Assembly: GCA_022661535.1 (NCBI GenBank)
Contig: JAKULF010000002.1
Location: 186,001-250,000 of the forward strand
Direction: 5' to 3'
Origin: Eutypa lata
Lineage: Eukaryota; Ascomycota; Sordariomycetes; Xylariales; Diatrypaceae
Length of the DNA stretch: 64,000 bases
The notes under the pieces are model-generated. The model had not been told where the DNA came from and did not search any database. It saw only the letters and a program-made list of their open reading frames with translations. How positions within the stretch are numbered: position 1 is the first letter of the stretch; each line of letters starts with the position of its first letter. The translations under genes and the position numbers were made by a program. Of the stretch, positions 24,051 through 37,035 are shown piece after piece.

Positions 24051-25221
24051 ATGGGGTTCGACGTATTCGATAAAATCAACAAGGCTGGTCAAGCTACAGA
24101 AGCGTACATCAGGAAGAGGTGGTAAGTATTCACATACATAGTAGCTATGTGGTGTTTTCCCACACATGTACATACCTACCTACCTACCCGAAAGCGCTAG
24201 GTAGCTAACACGTGAGGCGATAAATCTAGGGAGTTCCGCCATGTCTCCGAGGCGGAACGGCGGCGCATAGAGGAGCGGAACCGGTTCCTCGCGCTGGTCG
24301 CGGCGAAGGTGACGGGCTCCTCGATGGTCGAGATGCCGCCCTTGACGTGCAGCTACGACGCGGGCCTGGACCCGACCAACGCCGCCACTTCGAACAGTAA
24401 CAGCAGCAGCGGTAGCAAGGCCGTCTTCCTGGTGACGCTGCCCATCGCTTTCGGCCCCTTCGAGCTCTCGCGCAGCACGTACCGGCTGCTGGCCCGCCAC
24501 CTCGGCATGAGTCTCAACAGCGTCAGCCACTGGGCGCTGTGCGTCATCGACCGCGATCCCGGTGGCGCCTCGTTCTCCTATGATCTGATGAGCGACCAGC
24601 TCGCGCTCAACGCCCTGGGGAGGAATTACTTCCGCGTCGCCGAGGTCACGCCCGATTTTATCGAGAGTTGGACGTCGTGTTATTATGTTGGCGAGACGAT
24701 GAAGTCTCATGAGGTCATTCGACAGCTAGGTGAGTACTTTCACACCTACCTACCTAACTCACTAAATTGAATTGGTGAATGGAGTGAATAAATAGCTAGA
24801 GAGTGCGTGGGGGTTTGCTACTCAGCTGACGCCAGCTACTGTGATTGCTGGCGCTGTAACCCTGCTTAAATTATTGCCCCTGTCTTCTCTGTACTTTTTT
24901 CTTTTTGTTGCTGACTCGCCGGTCTTCGTCCTACGCGATGCAGGGTTGAATTTCATAGCGATCCACCCACGGTATAACCTGCTTACGAATAACTGCCAAA
25001 ACCTGGTCGAGAGCCTAGTCAAACTGCTGTGCGACGGCAAGGTTATCAGCCAGCCGATGCTAAACGAGGAACTGTCCTTACTATCGCCGAAGATCGCACG
25101 GGACCTTATGGTAGCGAGGCTAAGGTCTAAGTTAGATGCCTCGAATGAAGACGAGGAACGGGAAGATGTTAAAGAGGACGCTGATATTATAAAGACATGG
25201 TTTCACAAGATACACCATTGA
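24051..25221 (+). CDS. PPPDE/DeSI-like putative thiol peptidase
   Basis: Three exons (24051-24121, 24230-24729, 24944-25221), 282 aa in frame. Two motifs suggest a PPPDE-type papain-like fold: VSHWALCVID with His124, and YNLLTNNCQNLVESL with Cys208. In PPPDE/DeSI enzymes a His is followed about 70-80 residues later by a Cys in a Y-L-x-x-N-C-N/Q context. Both candidate catalytic residues are therefore present and in the right order. The N-terminus is a basic amphipathic helix, and the tail is acidic (NEDEEREDVKEDAD). Family knowledge: these enzymes remove SUMO or ubiquitin. For this protein the substrate is inference only. The junction QL/GLNFIAIHPRY supports the 214-bp second intron. An LRAT-like acyltransferase is an alternative reading of the same motifs. 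Confidence 0.7.
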
Positions 25222-25413
25222 TAAACACGAGATTACTGCGTTCGCTCGAGCTTGGAAGGCTAGGGTTCGGGGCAACGTCGGAGACAGCTGTTTTGTCTCC
25301 TTATCTTATCTTGAAGCAATATCATAGTGACGGCTAAGAAATGCTGTGACTGTCTATGAACACATTGAAATGCACAATGATAAAGATAATAGAATGAAGT
25401 TCCCTCATGCAAG

Positions 25414-26930
<1,517 letters not shown>

Positions 26931-28193
26931 TTTTTCTTCTATCGCTGTCGCTATGTATATGCAATGTCACTTGCGAGTCGTTTTGTATGTATAATGTCGA
27001 CAGAGCGACGGGAACGTCTGTGCGCGGGGAGCTGGTGTGAACTGTATGTATACCTATCCGTAAACAGCGCAAAATTGGTCAAATTTAGTATCACTACCCA
27101 ATGCGGAGAGTAACTATATCCCCCCTATTTTAGGACCATGGGCTGATTAATGCTTAATTCATGTCTTGCATGTGAATAGAGGTTGTGGTACGGGAATTCC
27201 CCCGCTTAACTATTCGTACTTAACCTGTGTGCAATACGGAAATGGGCAATCCGACCCCTTCCGTTACGTTTCTAGCGGCGAACGAATAACGTACGTCTGT
27301 ATAGCCCACCCACCGGCTTGCCGAACTGCTCTACAAATTTCATTTTCGAGTGCCGAGTGTAGGGCCGTCGGCTGGTGGAGCTCAATGCAACGGTATCATC
27401 ATCAACCCTGTAACTATGTACGGACCCCTGTCTTCAGATGCAGAATCGCGAACGGTGGGACTGTCAAAAAAGTCAAACAGCTCTCTTGTGCGCTAGGGGA
27501 ATTTCCGTTTCCACTAGAAACCGATCTTGAAAGATTTGCGTGGGCGAGATGTCCTTGGCATGGGTATTGCTAGAGTAGGTAGATGTTGGGCATCCATGCT
27601 ATAATATTAGTGGCTTAAACCATACCTTCATAAGGTGTAGTAGAATCTATAGAAACGTTAGCTACGGGGCCAACGTGGAAGCCCAATCCTCGGTGACGAA
27701 TACAACCGTGGATACTACCTAATGTCCCGGTGAGATGACCAGGGTCTTCGATGGCGATAGATCCCTGTTCCTACTATTGGTAGCTTGGGTAACCACTGCA
27801 AAGGAAAACTTTAAATGCTGTGTTCATTATATCGGAGTCATATGTAGTTTAGGACCAATTGTGATCGCCGCCTCAGGCATACATGCGTCCACTATCGACT
27901 ATCTACGCGTCAAGACGGATGCGGGGTGTAAGGGTCTTACATAGCTCTGCAGTCATCCCGATCACCCTCGTCCAAGCTTCCATTGTTGAACCATAGTGTG
28001 AAGTATATCTTCACCCTGGTTCAACGGAGATTGAGATGCGGCGATTGCATGCCCCCCCTAGTTTATCAACAATGACCACAGAGCAACATTCATACGACGT
28101 CTACCAGGACTCAACCTCTTTTGCTCCAGGCCTCCACACCTCTCCTTGTTATTAAATGTTTAATTAATTAGATTTCCTTGCCAATTTTTCGCC
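26931..28193. other. Gene-poor divergent region
   Basis: Contains the OYE promoter on the left and the membrane-protein promoter on the right. The frame at 27166-27573 shows no domain or intron logic. Nothing else recognised. Confidence 0.5.
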
Positions 28194-29567
28194 ATGAGCT
28201 ATCCCGGCGCCATTGCGCCTCCCGCAGGAGAGCAAGCCGACCTGAACAATCCGCAGGATGTTCTAAGAACAATTAATTATGTGACCCAAGTCCTCACGCT
28301 GGTCTTCGTGACGTTGTTCGTCGCCCTCCGCCTCTTTGTGAAGTTCCATGTGTACAAAGGAAGATGGACTGCAGATGACTGTGAGTATATCTCCAACAAG
28401 ATGTTCCTTTTTGGTGTATCATCCGCTTACAGAGAATCTAGATTCAACATGCTGTGCTTATGTATGAACCGTATCCAGAGACCTTACTTGGTATAGATTA
28501 CTAATAGAGCTTAGATATTGATGCTAGGATACTGCATATCCGGAATCTTCGGTAAGGCTCCGATCGACCGAGGACTCTGGAGGAAAGACCTTGGAGAAAA
28601 AGACTGACTGTTTCCCAGCAAGTATACATGGTGGTGGGTTGAACCAATGGGAAGTGGAACGGAGCGATGTAGAGTCCTTTCTTAAGGTATTTGGTATTTA
28701 CCTGTAGTTAAGCTCCGACCCCTGCTAACAAATACGAAAGTGCGGATATGCGGCGACGATATTCTACGCCCCCATGGCGATGTTCGTTAAGATCGCGCTG
28801 CTCGCCCTTATTGCTCGAATCTTCGGCGAAGCCCACAGGAAGACGCTCATCGGAATATACGTGTTGCTGGGGCTGGTGGTTTCATACTACGTGTCGGGTT
28901 TGATTGTCAAGATCTGTATTTGCAACCCAATTTCGGCGTACTGGAAGGGCGACATGGACAAGTGTCTAAACCAGAGCGCAATCATCACGACAGACGCCGC
29001 CGTGAGCGTCATCAGCGACTTGGCGATCCTATGCATCCCGATACCCCTCACGTGGTCATTGCAGCTTTCCAAGAAGAAGAAGCTTCGCGTAATCGGTATC
29101 CTTTGTGCTGGGGGTATGGCAACCGCGTTCAGTATCTACCGACTTGGTATGATCGTTGCGGAGGGGAAGTCAACGAATCAGACTATAGTGTTTACTAAAG
29201 TGGTCTTGACTGGGTATGGTTAAATCACTCATTAATTTATGATGGCAGATTCTCTAACCAGCATTACAGAAACGCAGAAGTTGGCATCGGCCTTATCTGC
29301 GCTTGCCTACCAAGTGTGACCGCTTTAATCCTCCGGCGGCACCGTATCAATAGCGAAGACTACTACGGTTATCCGCAGAACGACGGCTCTATCGCAAACG
29401 GAATCGTCGTCAACCGATCCTTTCATTTGAGTGCCGAATCTAGATCGAATCAGAAGAGAGTAGCAGATTCAAATGCTTTCGAGTTAATGCCAGATCAAGC
29501 AGAGCTCATGTCGAATGCCCAAGCTATTCATACGAAGGATTCAAGCCGGAGATCCCTATCGATCTGA
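28194..29567 (+). CDS. Fungal rhodopsin-domain integral membrane protein (seven-helix, PF20684-like)
   Basis: Six exons: 28194-28380, 28442-28461, 28515-28551, 28619-28686, 28741-29213 and 29270-29567; 1083 nt, 360 aa. The protein has seven predicted membrane helices and belongs to the large fungal family of SAT/rhodopsin-like membrane proteins, often next to secondary-metabolite or secreted-protein genes. Family blocks: RLFVKFHVYKGRWTADD, LMLGYCISGI, HGGGLNQWEV, FYAPMAMFVKIALL, ISDLAILCIPIP and NAEVGIGLICACLPS. Exon 2 is only 20 nt, and exon 3 is 37 nt. They were placed because they join DDY, STCCAY and ILMLGYC in frame with good donors (GTATGA, GTAAGG). The C-terminal 80 residues are polar and disordered. 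Function is unknown; some relatives have a CFEM domain, which is absent here. Confidence 0.85.
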
Positions 29568-30598
29568 TGGCAATGTGGCCGTGTTAGTCCTCTGAGAGGT
29601 AGCACAACCATTGTTATCATCTATAATTCAAGTTTTATGTATATAAAGTGTGCCAATATAATGGAACAAGGGGGGAACGTCACTGGAAGTCGGTTTAGAG
29701 TTATCAAGGTTAGACACGGTTGGGCTCAACAGAACCAAAAGGGTATTTATTGGCTGGTAACAACGCGGGTCATATGTGGCGTTCTAACGGATATTAAAGT
29801 AGCCATCATCGATCCCGAAAGGAATCTTCAGTATCGTTAAGGTATAATCAGTTCACAAAACCAGTCATCACATGTGTTTTCCAACAGTTGGCGGGAGGGG
29901 GTTAGTTCAAAACGAAATTCCTATAATATGTATTAAGTTCTACGAGGGATTCCCAAAGGCATGCATGCAATTGGTGTGCATTTAATTAATTCAGACAGCC
30001 AGTATCATGTCTACGTAATTCCATTGGTTTTCTTAGGCCAAAACTTTTCGACCTGCATGTAATTTTTGTGTAATTCCATCTTGGATTGCTAGTACTTGGT
30101 ATCAAGATGTTTCAATTCCTACCTAATCACATCATTATTACTCAAGCAACCAAAGACACACTTTTTGTTCTCGGGGTTTTCACGTACGTGTGATCCATAA
30201 TTGGTTGGAATATTCCATGAATTTCTTCTTTTACGTTATTATGTATCGAGATTGGGAGCTGACTTCATCATTGGATAACTTGAGTTCCTCATTAGGTCTC
30301 TTGCTTGCGGCACGGATTTGGGCTGCAGTGCTAAGAGTGGTGCCTTACAAGGGCTTATTTTCAGCGCGACGGGGTAACTAGCATGCTAGCCCACGAATTC
30401 TCCAGTAAATGAAGCCCACCCTATCTCCTTGTTCCCCAAATGTATGTATGTAGGAGGGCTGAGGGCTAAGATCTTTTTTTAAGGTTTTATTTTGGAGATA
30501 CACCTACCTACACCAGCTTGCAGTACCCACCGACCCCTCTAAATACCTCCGTAAGTTAGCTCTTATCTGGTAGTGCTAGTTCATTCGTCATCTCTGAC
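29568..30598. other. Gene-poor stretch
   Basis: No gene seen. A frame at 29637-29840 is too short and unlike a gene. A T-run lies near 30473 and a TATGTATGTAG patch near 30440, upstream of the next ORF. Confidence 0.5.
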
Positions 30599-31459
30599 AT
30601 GCTTCGAATCGCGGCGAGGGGAATTCTGGGTCGTGGTTGTAGTAACCCATCGACGATAACGAAGACGATCAATTTTTTCTCCCCAAACGCTGACTTTCGA
30701 AATGTGTGCCGAGATCGTGTCACGTGGTCCCGTGCAGGCTCACCTCTTAATCTACACGGCGGGTCGGTGAGAAATGCGAAGGCGAAGGCGAAGAAGACGA
30801 ATGCTGCCTTGAAAGCTTCCAGCACAGCCGCCGCAGTAGCGTCCGCCACGATCTTCCTCGCGGTCGTGCGGCCTCTCCGTGCCCCCATCCCAGCGGTCAA
30901 ACTTGAGGAGTTCTACAGAGGCTGGGACGAAGCCTCAGGAGCTGGGGACCTTGAGGCAGCGCGACGGGTTTGCTGGGAGGCCAGTATCGCGTGGCTGCAA
31001 TACCACTTCGGGGATACGGTCACCTTCGTCGACGAAGGGGCATTCACACACGACATACTCACTTGGCTGGGCTTGTACCTTTCGCGCCAGGACATTCGCG
31101 TGTTCTGGGTGCCGGTGCCGGAGGACTGGCGCGCCGACATGCCCGTCGTCTACGTCGCTATCCACAGTCGCTTCAACGCCAAGCGTGACCTATCCAACAT
31201 CCGCGACAAACAGGACGAGGACCAACTCTACTGTGCGACCGCCCAGGATAAGATGATGCGGGCCCGGCTTTCCCACGAGTACCTGGAGCCCTGGAAGGCG
31301 GAGGGTCGCTTCGCTAAGCACTGCTTCGTTGTTATGCGGTACGTGGGTGTTACGAGCTACTTGGTCTACGAGGCTGGCGATTTCACTGGAGTCAATCCGG
31401 ATAATGATATTGAGTCGGACTATTGGGCTGAAGACGCCTTCGCGATAAGCCTACTTTAG
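30599..31459 (+). CDS. Hypothetical protein, possibly mitochondrial or membrane-anchored
   Basis: Uninterrupted 286-aa frame starting with a real ATG; I do not recognise the family. The first 60 residues are basic and Ser/Arg/Asn-rich with few acids, like a mitochondrial presequence. A lysine patch (AKAKAKKTNAALK) and a short hydrophobic Ala/Val-rich stretch follow near residues 73-92. The C-terminal 190 residues look globular: many aromatic residues (EEFYRGWDEA, HFGDTVTFVDEG, VFWVPVPEDWRADMPVVYV) with charged helices between. Codon use is GC-rich at third positions in the second half, like neighbouring real genes, which supports coding. An intron in the N-terminal third cannot be excluded. 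No function is proposed. Confidence 0.6.
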   Translation: MLRIAARGILGRGCSNPSTITKTINFFSPNADFRNVCRDRVTWSRAGSPLNLHGGSVRNAKAKAKKTNAALKASSTAAAVASATIFLAVVRPLRAPIPAVKLEEFYRGWDEASGAGDLEAARRVCWEASIAWLQYHFGDTVTFVDEGAFTHDILTWLGLYLSRQDIRVFWVPVPEDWRADMPVVYVAIHSRFNAKRDLSNIRDKQDEDQLYCATAQDKMMRARLSHEYLEPWKAEGRFAKHCFVVMRYVGVTSYLVYEAGDFTGVNPDNDIESDYWAEDAFAISLL

Positions 31460-32681
31460 GATATGCTTTTGGTGATACTATAAGCGTGGATCCCGATCGC
31501 ATGTGATCATGATGCAGATATGTTTGGATCTGTCTTAGGCAATAGTCTATTAAATGCACTATTGTCGACGAGCCTGATAGATCTAGGTAATAGAAGTATA
31601 GGGCTACTAGGTGTGATGTGTGGGGGCATATTGTTTGGTCTTGAAGCGAGTGAGAAATATATTCACATCATTATAATCGAGAGCCACGAGTCTCTTAGAC
31701 TAACTAAGTGTAGCATCAAGCCGGAGCTTCCAGAATCACCCTGCCGCGAGCAAACGCCTCCGGGTCTCGGGTAAAGTCAGACGGGTCGTCCTCTTTGGAC
31801 CTCAACCCCTCGCAATGTGTGGACGAGCGTTGGTTCGGTAGTTAGACAGGCAGTGAATATATTATCATAGGATAGCGAGGAATTCAAGAATACGAACCTG
31901 TAACTGCCTAATATTGAATTCGATTAAATGGTCCGCTGCTTAACTACTGTTAGGTTCGAAGGTTTATTTAGAGTCGTATTCTTACACGTACCCAGTCAAG
32001 AACGTACTGTAACATTGCTATCAATACATTGCTGTAGATGTACATTCACGGACTTGGAATGTTACCATTTATTGATTCTGCTTTGGCCCATATGGTGTTA
32101 TCCCGACTCCTTCCTTCCATTATCATTCACAGCCAAGACGAGATTCGTCGTTGACACATTTGTAGGTATATCAAGTGAAGTAGAAAATCATTTACTAGGT
32201 AGGCTTCAAGCCAAGGTTCTCATTATTTTGTGTGAGGAAAACCCATGCAATATATGACCCTAAGTACCGAGGCAGCTGCCAGGTAGGCAGAAGTTGTTTG
32301 GCTAAAAATATTCACACGTAGATTTGCACCTTCCCCCACCGTTTCAATCTAATCAGATTTTTATATCGCTTTTCTAGAATGGATCTTGCAGCATTCGTCC
32401 GTAGGGTGATAACTACCTAATTACAATCCGTCTGATCTCGTTGGTCCAAAAAATTACATTTCCTTGTGCAACCAACGCAGGTAGGCAAGGATCCCCATTA
32501 ATCATTCATAAGTACATAACCAGCAAACACTATATCTACGCGTCAATATTATTCGTTTCACAATTTGTTACAACTGAGGCGCGCCTTTTCCCGAGTAGAC
32601 CCTTTTACTCTTCAACCTTCAGCTTTCCACGGCAATAACGATACTTCTACTAGACTATCAGTAACTCACTTAATCGCAAAG
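31460..32681. other. Gene-poor stretch
   Basis: Moderately AT-rich, no domain-bearing frame. Frames at 31520-31774 and 31928-32257 have no recognisable content. The right end is the leader of the small secreted protein. Confidence 0.5.
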
Positions 32682-33555
32682 ATGAGACTCTACATGGTGC
32701 TAATTGCACTCGCATTTATCATTGCCGTCTTTGGAAGCGACGTAAGTAACATGGGTAATGGCATGTAGGATTGGGAGAGTTACTCACGTATTCGCCCGAA
32801 TAGGCAACGCAGGTCAACGAGGTCAGCGAGGTTAACGAAGATGCTATCGTCAATATCCTAGGACAGCAAGGTTACAAAATAGCCCCATTCACCTTGCAAG
32901 GCTCCCTCAAGACCGGAGGAGATGTCGTGAGTTTCAACGGTACACTCCAGGTAAGCCTATTCCAAGCTTTCCACACTTGCAGCTTTTGATTACTCTAACT
33001 TGGGCCGTGGTGGAAAATATCTAACATTTGGTGGCAGGAGATTGATGCGCAGGCTCGACGAATTAAACGTGACTTCACATGGGAAGATTTCCACTCCGAG
33101 AAACCAACCGAGGCAGACACAATTCAACCTAGATGGCGGCCAGTTGAGGTACGTTGATAGAAGCCACCTTGCCAATTCCCTCAATGTGAATCTCGCGGTA
33201 CTGACCTACTGTTAAGAACAAAACCCTCTGCCACGTACAGCACTTGAAGTCAGGCCCGAAGTCTGCACTGGAAGCGGCTCAGATGTGGCTTATGAATTAC
33301 AGCTTTTGGTTTCAAGTCTCTGCTCAAACTTGCGAGAGGGTATGGTGCGAGCTAGGTGGGGATCTCTGGTTGTGTAACGACAACTTGGGATGGAGCGAGT
33401 TCTACAGCGTGGAGATGAAGAACCTAACGGATAGTATCCTTTCCAACGAGGACTGCGCAGACCGGGATGATCCGAATAAGATACAAGGACAGGTATTCCA
33501 GCTGGAGAGAAACTACAACGTTCTGTTCAATGGAAACGACGGGCTGTGTTCATGA
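32682..33555 (+). CDS. Small secreted cysteine-rich protein with possible propeptide
   Basis: Four exons (32682-32741, 32804-32950, 33038-33148, 33217-33555), 657 nt, 218 aa; all junctions are phase 0. Signal peptide MRLYMVLIALAFIIAVFGSD ends almost exactly at the first intron. Residues 21-75 are acidic/polar with no cysteine and lead to a dibasic site (RRIKR, near 78), a plausible Kex2 cut. The remaining region has six cysteines (in LCHV, TCERVWCEL, LCND, DCAD, GLCS), enough for three disulfides. The pattern C-x-RV-x-C...WLCND is one I associate with fungal small secreted proteins; no enzyme motif is visible. Inference: secreted, processed, disulfide-stabilised, possibly an effector-like or host/microbe-facing protein. 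Confidence 0.75.
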
Positions 33556-34384
33556 TGCTTATACGGAGCCAGTCTTAGCGTTTCTATCTCGGAATAGCTG
33601 GTTTAATAAATCGGGAGTTTCGGAATCGGACGTTGTCTTCACGTAGCAGGCCTAGTAATACGTTCCTATATCTTTGGATCTTCTCACTACGTAACTACTT
33701 TATAGTTGGATGCAGCCAAAACCCAGTTTCTTTCGGGACTACGGCAATGCACTTCAATAGGTGAACCTGCGAGCTTTCTGTGACAATTGCTGCCTCTCAG
33801 GTAGCAATCATAGGGTAAGACTCGATGTAAGGCATACTAATTAGTTGTCTCCGGGTTGACTTGTAAATACCACGTTTGCTGGAGCGGACCAATGATCCCC
33901 ACACCCTCAATCCCGACCTGCGGGTCGAGACCCGCTGCTCGGAGCAATGAAGACACCGGGACGGGAACTTTTAATGACGGTAAGACCCACCTTTTCAGAT
34001 CCTGCGGTGACTTTCAGTCGTGAAGGCAGCTGCGTGATTGAATCCTGCCTGTATCATCCTCTACAGGATGTGATCTTATTGGCATCAATGCATTAATCTC
34101 GGCGGCGGCGTTCAGGCCAGCCTCGGCACTCGGATAGTCTCGAAGAGCGGTACTAGGAATACAGGCCTGATAACATTGCTATATTCACAATTGTTTCACG
34201 AATTCCAAACCGGGAGTCATAACGCGACGTACCTAATCCAGGGGTCATATATAGAACCTCAAGGGATCTCTATATAAGTTCGTCTGCATCGCCTCTCCGA
34301 GACTGGGAGAAATTAAACAAACAGCATAGGAACCTAACAGTTACAATCGAATAAATCTTAAGAACAACACTCATATCCTCCAAA
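33556..34384. other. Intergenic, promoter of NmrA-like gene
   Basis: No gene seen. A perfect palindromic stem GCGGGTC-GA-GACCCGC lies at 33920-33935, and a TATATAA box at 34271-34277 is about 110 bp upstream of the NmrA-like ATG. Confidence 0.6.
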
Positions 34385-35320
34385 ATGGTCAAAGCACTCG
34401 TCATCGGAGCCACAGGGAAGCAAGGTGGCGGCACGGCCCGCGCCCTTCTCAAAGCCGGCCATCAAGTCCACGCCTTCACGCGCAACCCGGACGGCGAAGC
34501 CGCGCAAGCCCTCAAGGCCGAGGGCGCGGTGCTCTTCAAAGGCCACACGGACGACGTCGACAGCATCAAGGCGGCCGCGGCCGGCACCAGCGCCGTGTTC
34601 TGGGTGTCCATGCCGTCGTTCACCGACTGGGACGAGGAGGTCCGCGGGACCCGGAACGTCATCGACGCCGCGAGGCAGGCCGGGTCCGTGCAGCACCTGA
34701 TCTACAGCACGACGGCGACGACGGACCGGGTGCGCCAGTTGCCGCTGTGGGACCACAGCCCCTTGATGAAGAGGTACTGGGAGAACAAGATCGCGGGAGA
34801 GGAGGCGGTCCGCGCCGCTGGGTTCGCGCACTACACGCTCTTGCGCCCTGTGGAGTTCATGCCGAACTTCCTGCAGCCGCTCGCCTCGTTCCAGTACCGG
34901 GACATGCTCAAGACGGGGGTCTGGCGCTCGGCCTTCCCCGCCGATTTCGCCATTCGCTACATCGACCCGGAGGACATCGGGCGGGTGGCCGCTGCTGCCA
35001 TCGTGGATCCCGAGAGGTTCAGTGGGCAGGCGGTCGAGGTAGCCGGGGATATGCTCCCTGTCGGGGACTCCATCAAGCTCCTCGCCGCTGCCGCTGGGAA
35101 GAACCTGCGCATCGAGACGTTGAGCTGGGACGAGGCGCTTAAGCTCAGCGAGGAGAACCCCGTGCTGATAGGCCAGCTACTGCGTATGCAGAATGCGGCT
35201 ATCGACCAGTACAGCACGCGCCCGTTGGAAGACTTCGGCCTGGGCAGCTTCAAGAAACTGAAGGATTACTTTGAGGACCATAAGGCGCAGGTTGTGGAGA
35301 CGTATAAAGAGGTTGAGTAG
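34385..35320 (+). CDS. NmrA-like NAD(P)-binding family protein
   Basis: Single exon, 311 aa, GC-rich. The N-terminal Rossmann motif GATGKQGG (residues 8-15) follows a short beta strand VKALVI, as in NmrA/HSCARG atypical SDRs. FTRNP at 36-40 is the conserved element that contacts the adenosine phosphate. HLIYSTTA near 102 and LLRPVEFMPNF near 155 are family blocks. The classical YxxxK pair is missing, so it is probably a redox-sensing or regulatory protein or an isoflavone-reductase-like enzyme rather than a classical dehydrogenase. A TATATAA box sits 110 bp upstream. Length is typical (about 300 aa). Members in fungi act in nitrogen regulation or in secondary metabolism; no neighbour decides. 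Confidence 0.85.
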   Translation: MVKALVIGATGKQGGGTARALLKAGHQVHAFTRNPDGEAAQALKAEGAVLFKGHTDDVDSIKAAAAGTSAVFWVSMPSFTDWDEEVRGTRNVIDAARQAGSVQHLIYSTTATTDRVRQLPLWDHSPLMKRYWENKIAGEEAVRAAGFAHYTLLRPVEFMPNFLQPLASFQYRDMLKTGVWRSAFPADFAIRYIDPEDIGRVAAAAIVDPERFSGQAVEVAGDMLPVGDSIKLLAAAAGKNLRIETLSWDEALKLSEENPVLIGQLLRMQNAAIDQYSTRPLEDFGLGSFKKLKDYFEDHKAQVVETYKEVE

Positions 35321-36210
35321 ATTGAAGTGTCTGGTATGTTGGTTAGGAAGGGTGCAAGATATTTATGCTACCTGAAATTGGCCTCATCTTGTTTGGGGGT
35401 CTCCTAATATTATTCGGTTCACAACGTTATAGGGGATCAGGCCTGATTTTCCTGTTCAACGTGGTGCTTAAGATATTCCAGGGTTGTGCTTCTTTGACCG
35501 AAAGCTATGCTTAGTAGCCGAAGCACGTTAGGGTCGATATTTCTCACTTGGAATCTAGGAACAAATTAGTGTAACTGAGTATGAATAAATATCTCGTGTA
35601 CAGACTGAAATTCATGTAAGAAATGATGCCATATTGTTTCATAGTGGACACACTACAATCGGGTATTGACAAGCCATTTTGATGATATCTCGTCATATTA
35701 TCTCACTCATCATGTTTGGTACCAAGCTGGCGGGTCAGGTCTCAGACATTGTCGTCATCGGCATCTAGAATTGGCAGGACGCCATGCCTTGGGTGTAGGT
35801 AGGGCTGAAATGCTAGGGTCTTAGTCGGTCCACCAATGTAGCTAGGGTCGTTGACTTCCATGCACCAATGTAGGCAGAGGTTAATAACAGCTACCTGCTA
35901 CTTCAAGACGTAAATTATCCGCGGTCCAGTAACCATTCAGCTACAATAGCACTCATAACGTACGAGGCTTGGTTAAGTGAAAAATCACTATCCCCTTTTG
36001 GCTCCCATCTCGTGCCAAGATGACGATTCCATGTTCAGCTAGTGCTACAGAATCATTCCGCTAGCTGTTTCTTGGTGGAGACGGATGATGAGTGCTCATC
36101 TTTCTCTTGTTGTGACTTGTATATAAATAAAAGTTCGACCCCACACTTTGGACGGCTTAGCGATGATAGGCAACTACTTAGTTCTCAACACATCTTCAAT
36201 ACTATTCATA
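35321..36210. other. Gene-poor stretch
   Basis: 3' flank of the NmrA-like gene and promoter of the M15-like gene. No frame with recognisable content. Confidence 0.5.
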
Positions 36211-37035
36211 ATGAAGGTTCGTCAATGCCACCCACTCCTATATGGTGTTCCCAACCTCATCAAGAAATAACAAATGACTACTGACCACCTACCTATGTAG
36301 TCCACCATCATCTCAACATTACTCCTCCTCACAGTCTCTGCCTCCGCGGGTCCGCTCGCATCCAAAGGCAAAGAAAACAGCCCCCGCTCCGGCGTGAAGC
36401 TGAGCCAGGCCGAGGCATCGTCGCGGCTGAGCGAGGCGGGTATCACCTCCTATTCAACCGGTGGGTGTACGGACCGAACCAATTCGCACTGCACGTCGTA
36501 CGAGGGTGTGTATTCGGGGACGGTAGACGGGGCGATTACGCTCAAGGGGGCGTGCGGATGTGATCTCCTGATTACAGGCGGGACCGAGACGGGACATGCG
36601 GCTGGCACGTACTCGCATGCTAATGGGTATAAATTTGATTGTAAGTGATGATATGAGTACTGCCCTTTCCGCCTTAATGCAATACTTTGGGGCAAGGCTG
36701 TATTTCGCCATGGAGTATTCCCTTGCTTCTGCGATTGATCTAGAGCTTCTGGATGATTGATCGCGGTCCCGGTGTCTAGAAGGCGAATATGCTAATTCCA
36801 CGGTGTCCAGTCCGTAAGAACGGTGACCTTGATGCGTACGTCACGGATACGTTCGCCCGCATCGCCGACCGAGGGGATGGCTATCCGCAGTGGAAGTCTG
36901 CCGCGGGTAATATCTACTGTGTAAGCATTCCTGTTGCATAGAATATATCTGTCTCATTAGGCACGACCAAGCTAACCCTAGTTATGTTGTTATGAATAGG
37001 ACGAGGGGAATCACTGGGATGTTACATACTACTAA
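36211..37035 (+). CDS. Small secreted protein with M15-like (D-Ala-D-Ala peptidase/hedgehog-type) zinc motif
   Basis: Four exons: 36211-36216 (ATG AAG only), 36301-36640, 36811-36920 and 37000-37035; 492 nt, 163 aa. Splicing creates a clean signal peptide (MKSTIISTLLLLTVSASAGP). The body matches a family I know from actinobacterial secreted proteins: TGGTETGHAAGTYSHANGYK, with SHxxGxKxD matching the M15 zinc motif SxHxxGxAxD, and a C-terminal NHWDVTYY matching the second M15 zinc histidine. So two His and one Asp ligands are present. Four cysteines could form disulfides. Expected role by fold: zinc peptidase acting on peptidoglycan-like or other small peptides, or a degenerate relative. The 6-nt first exon has an unusual donor (GTTCGT), so the true start could differ. 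Fungal presence suggests ancient bacterial transfer (inference). Confidence 0.75.

Noticed and set aside
27166..27573. 135-codon plus frame
   Set aside because: No recognisable family; composition resembles flanking non-coding DNA.
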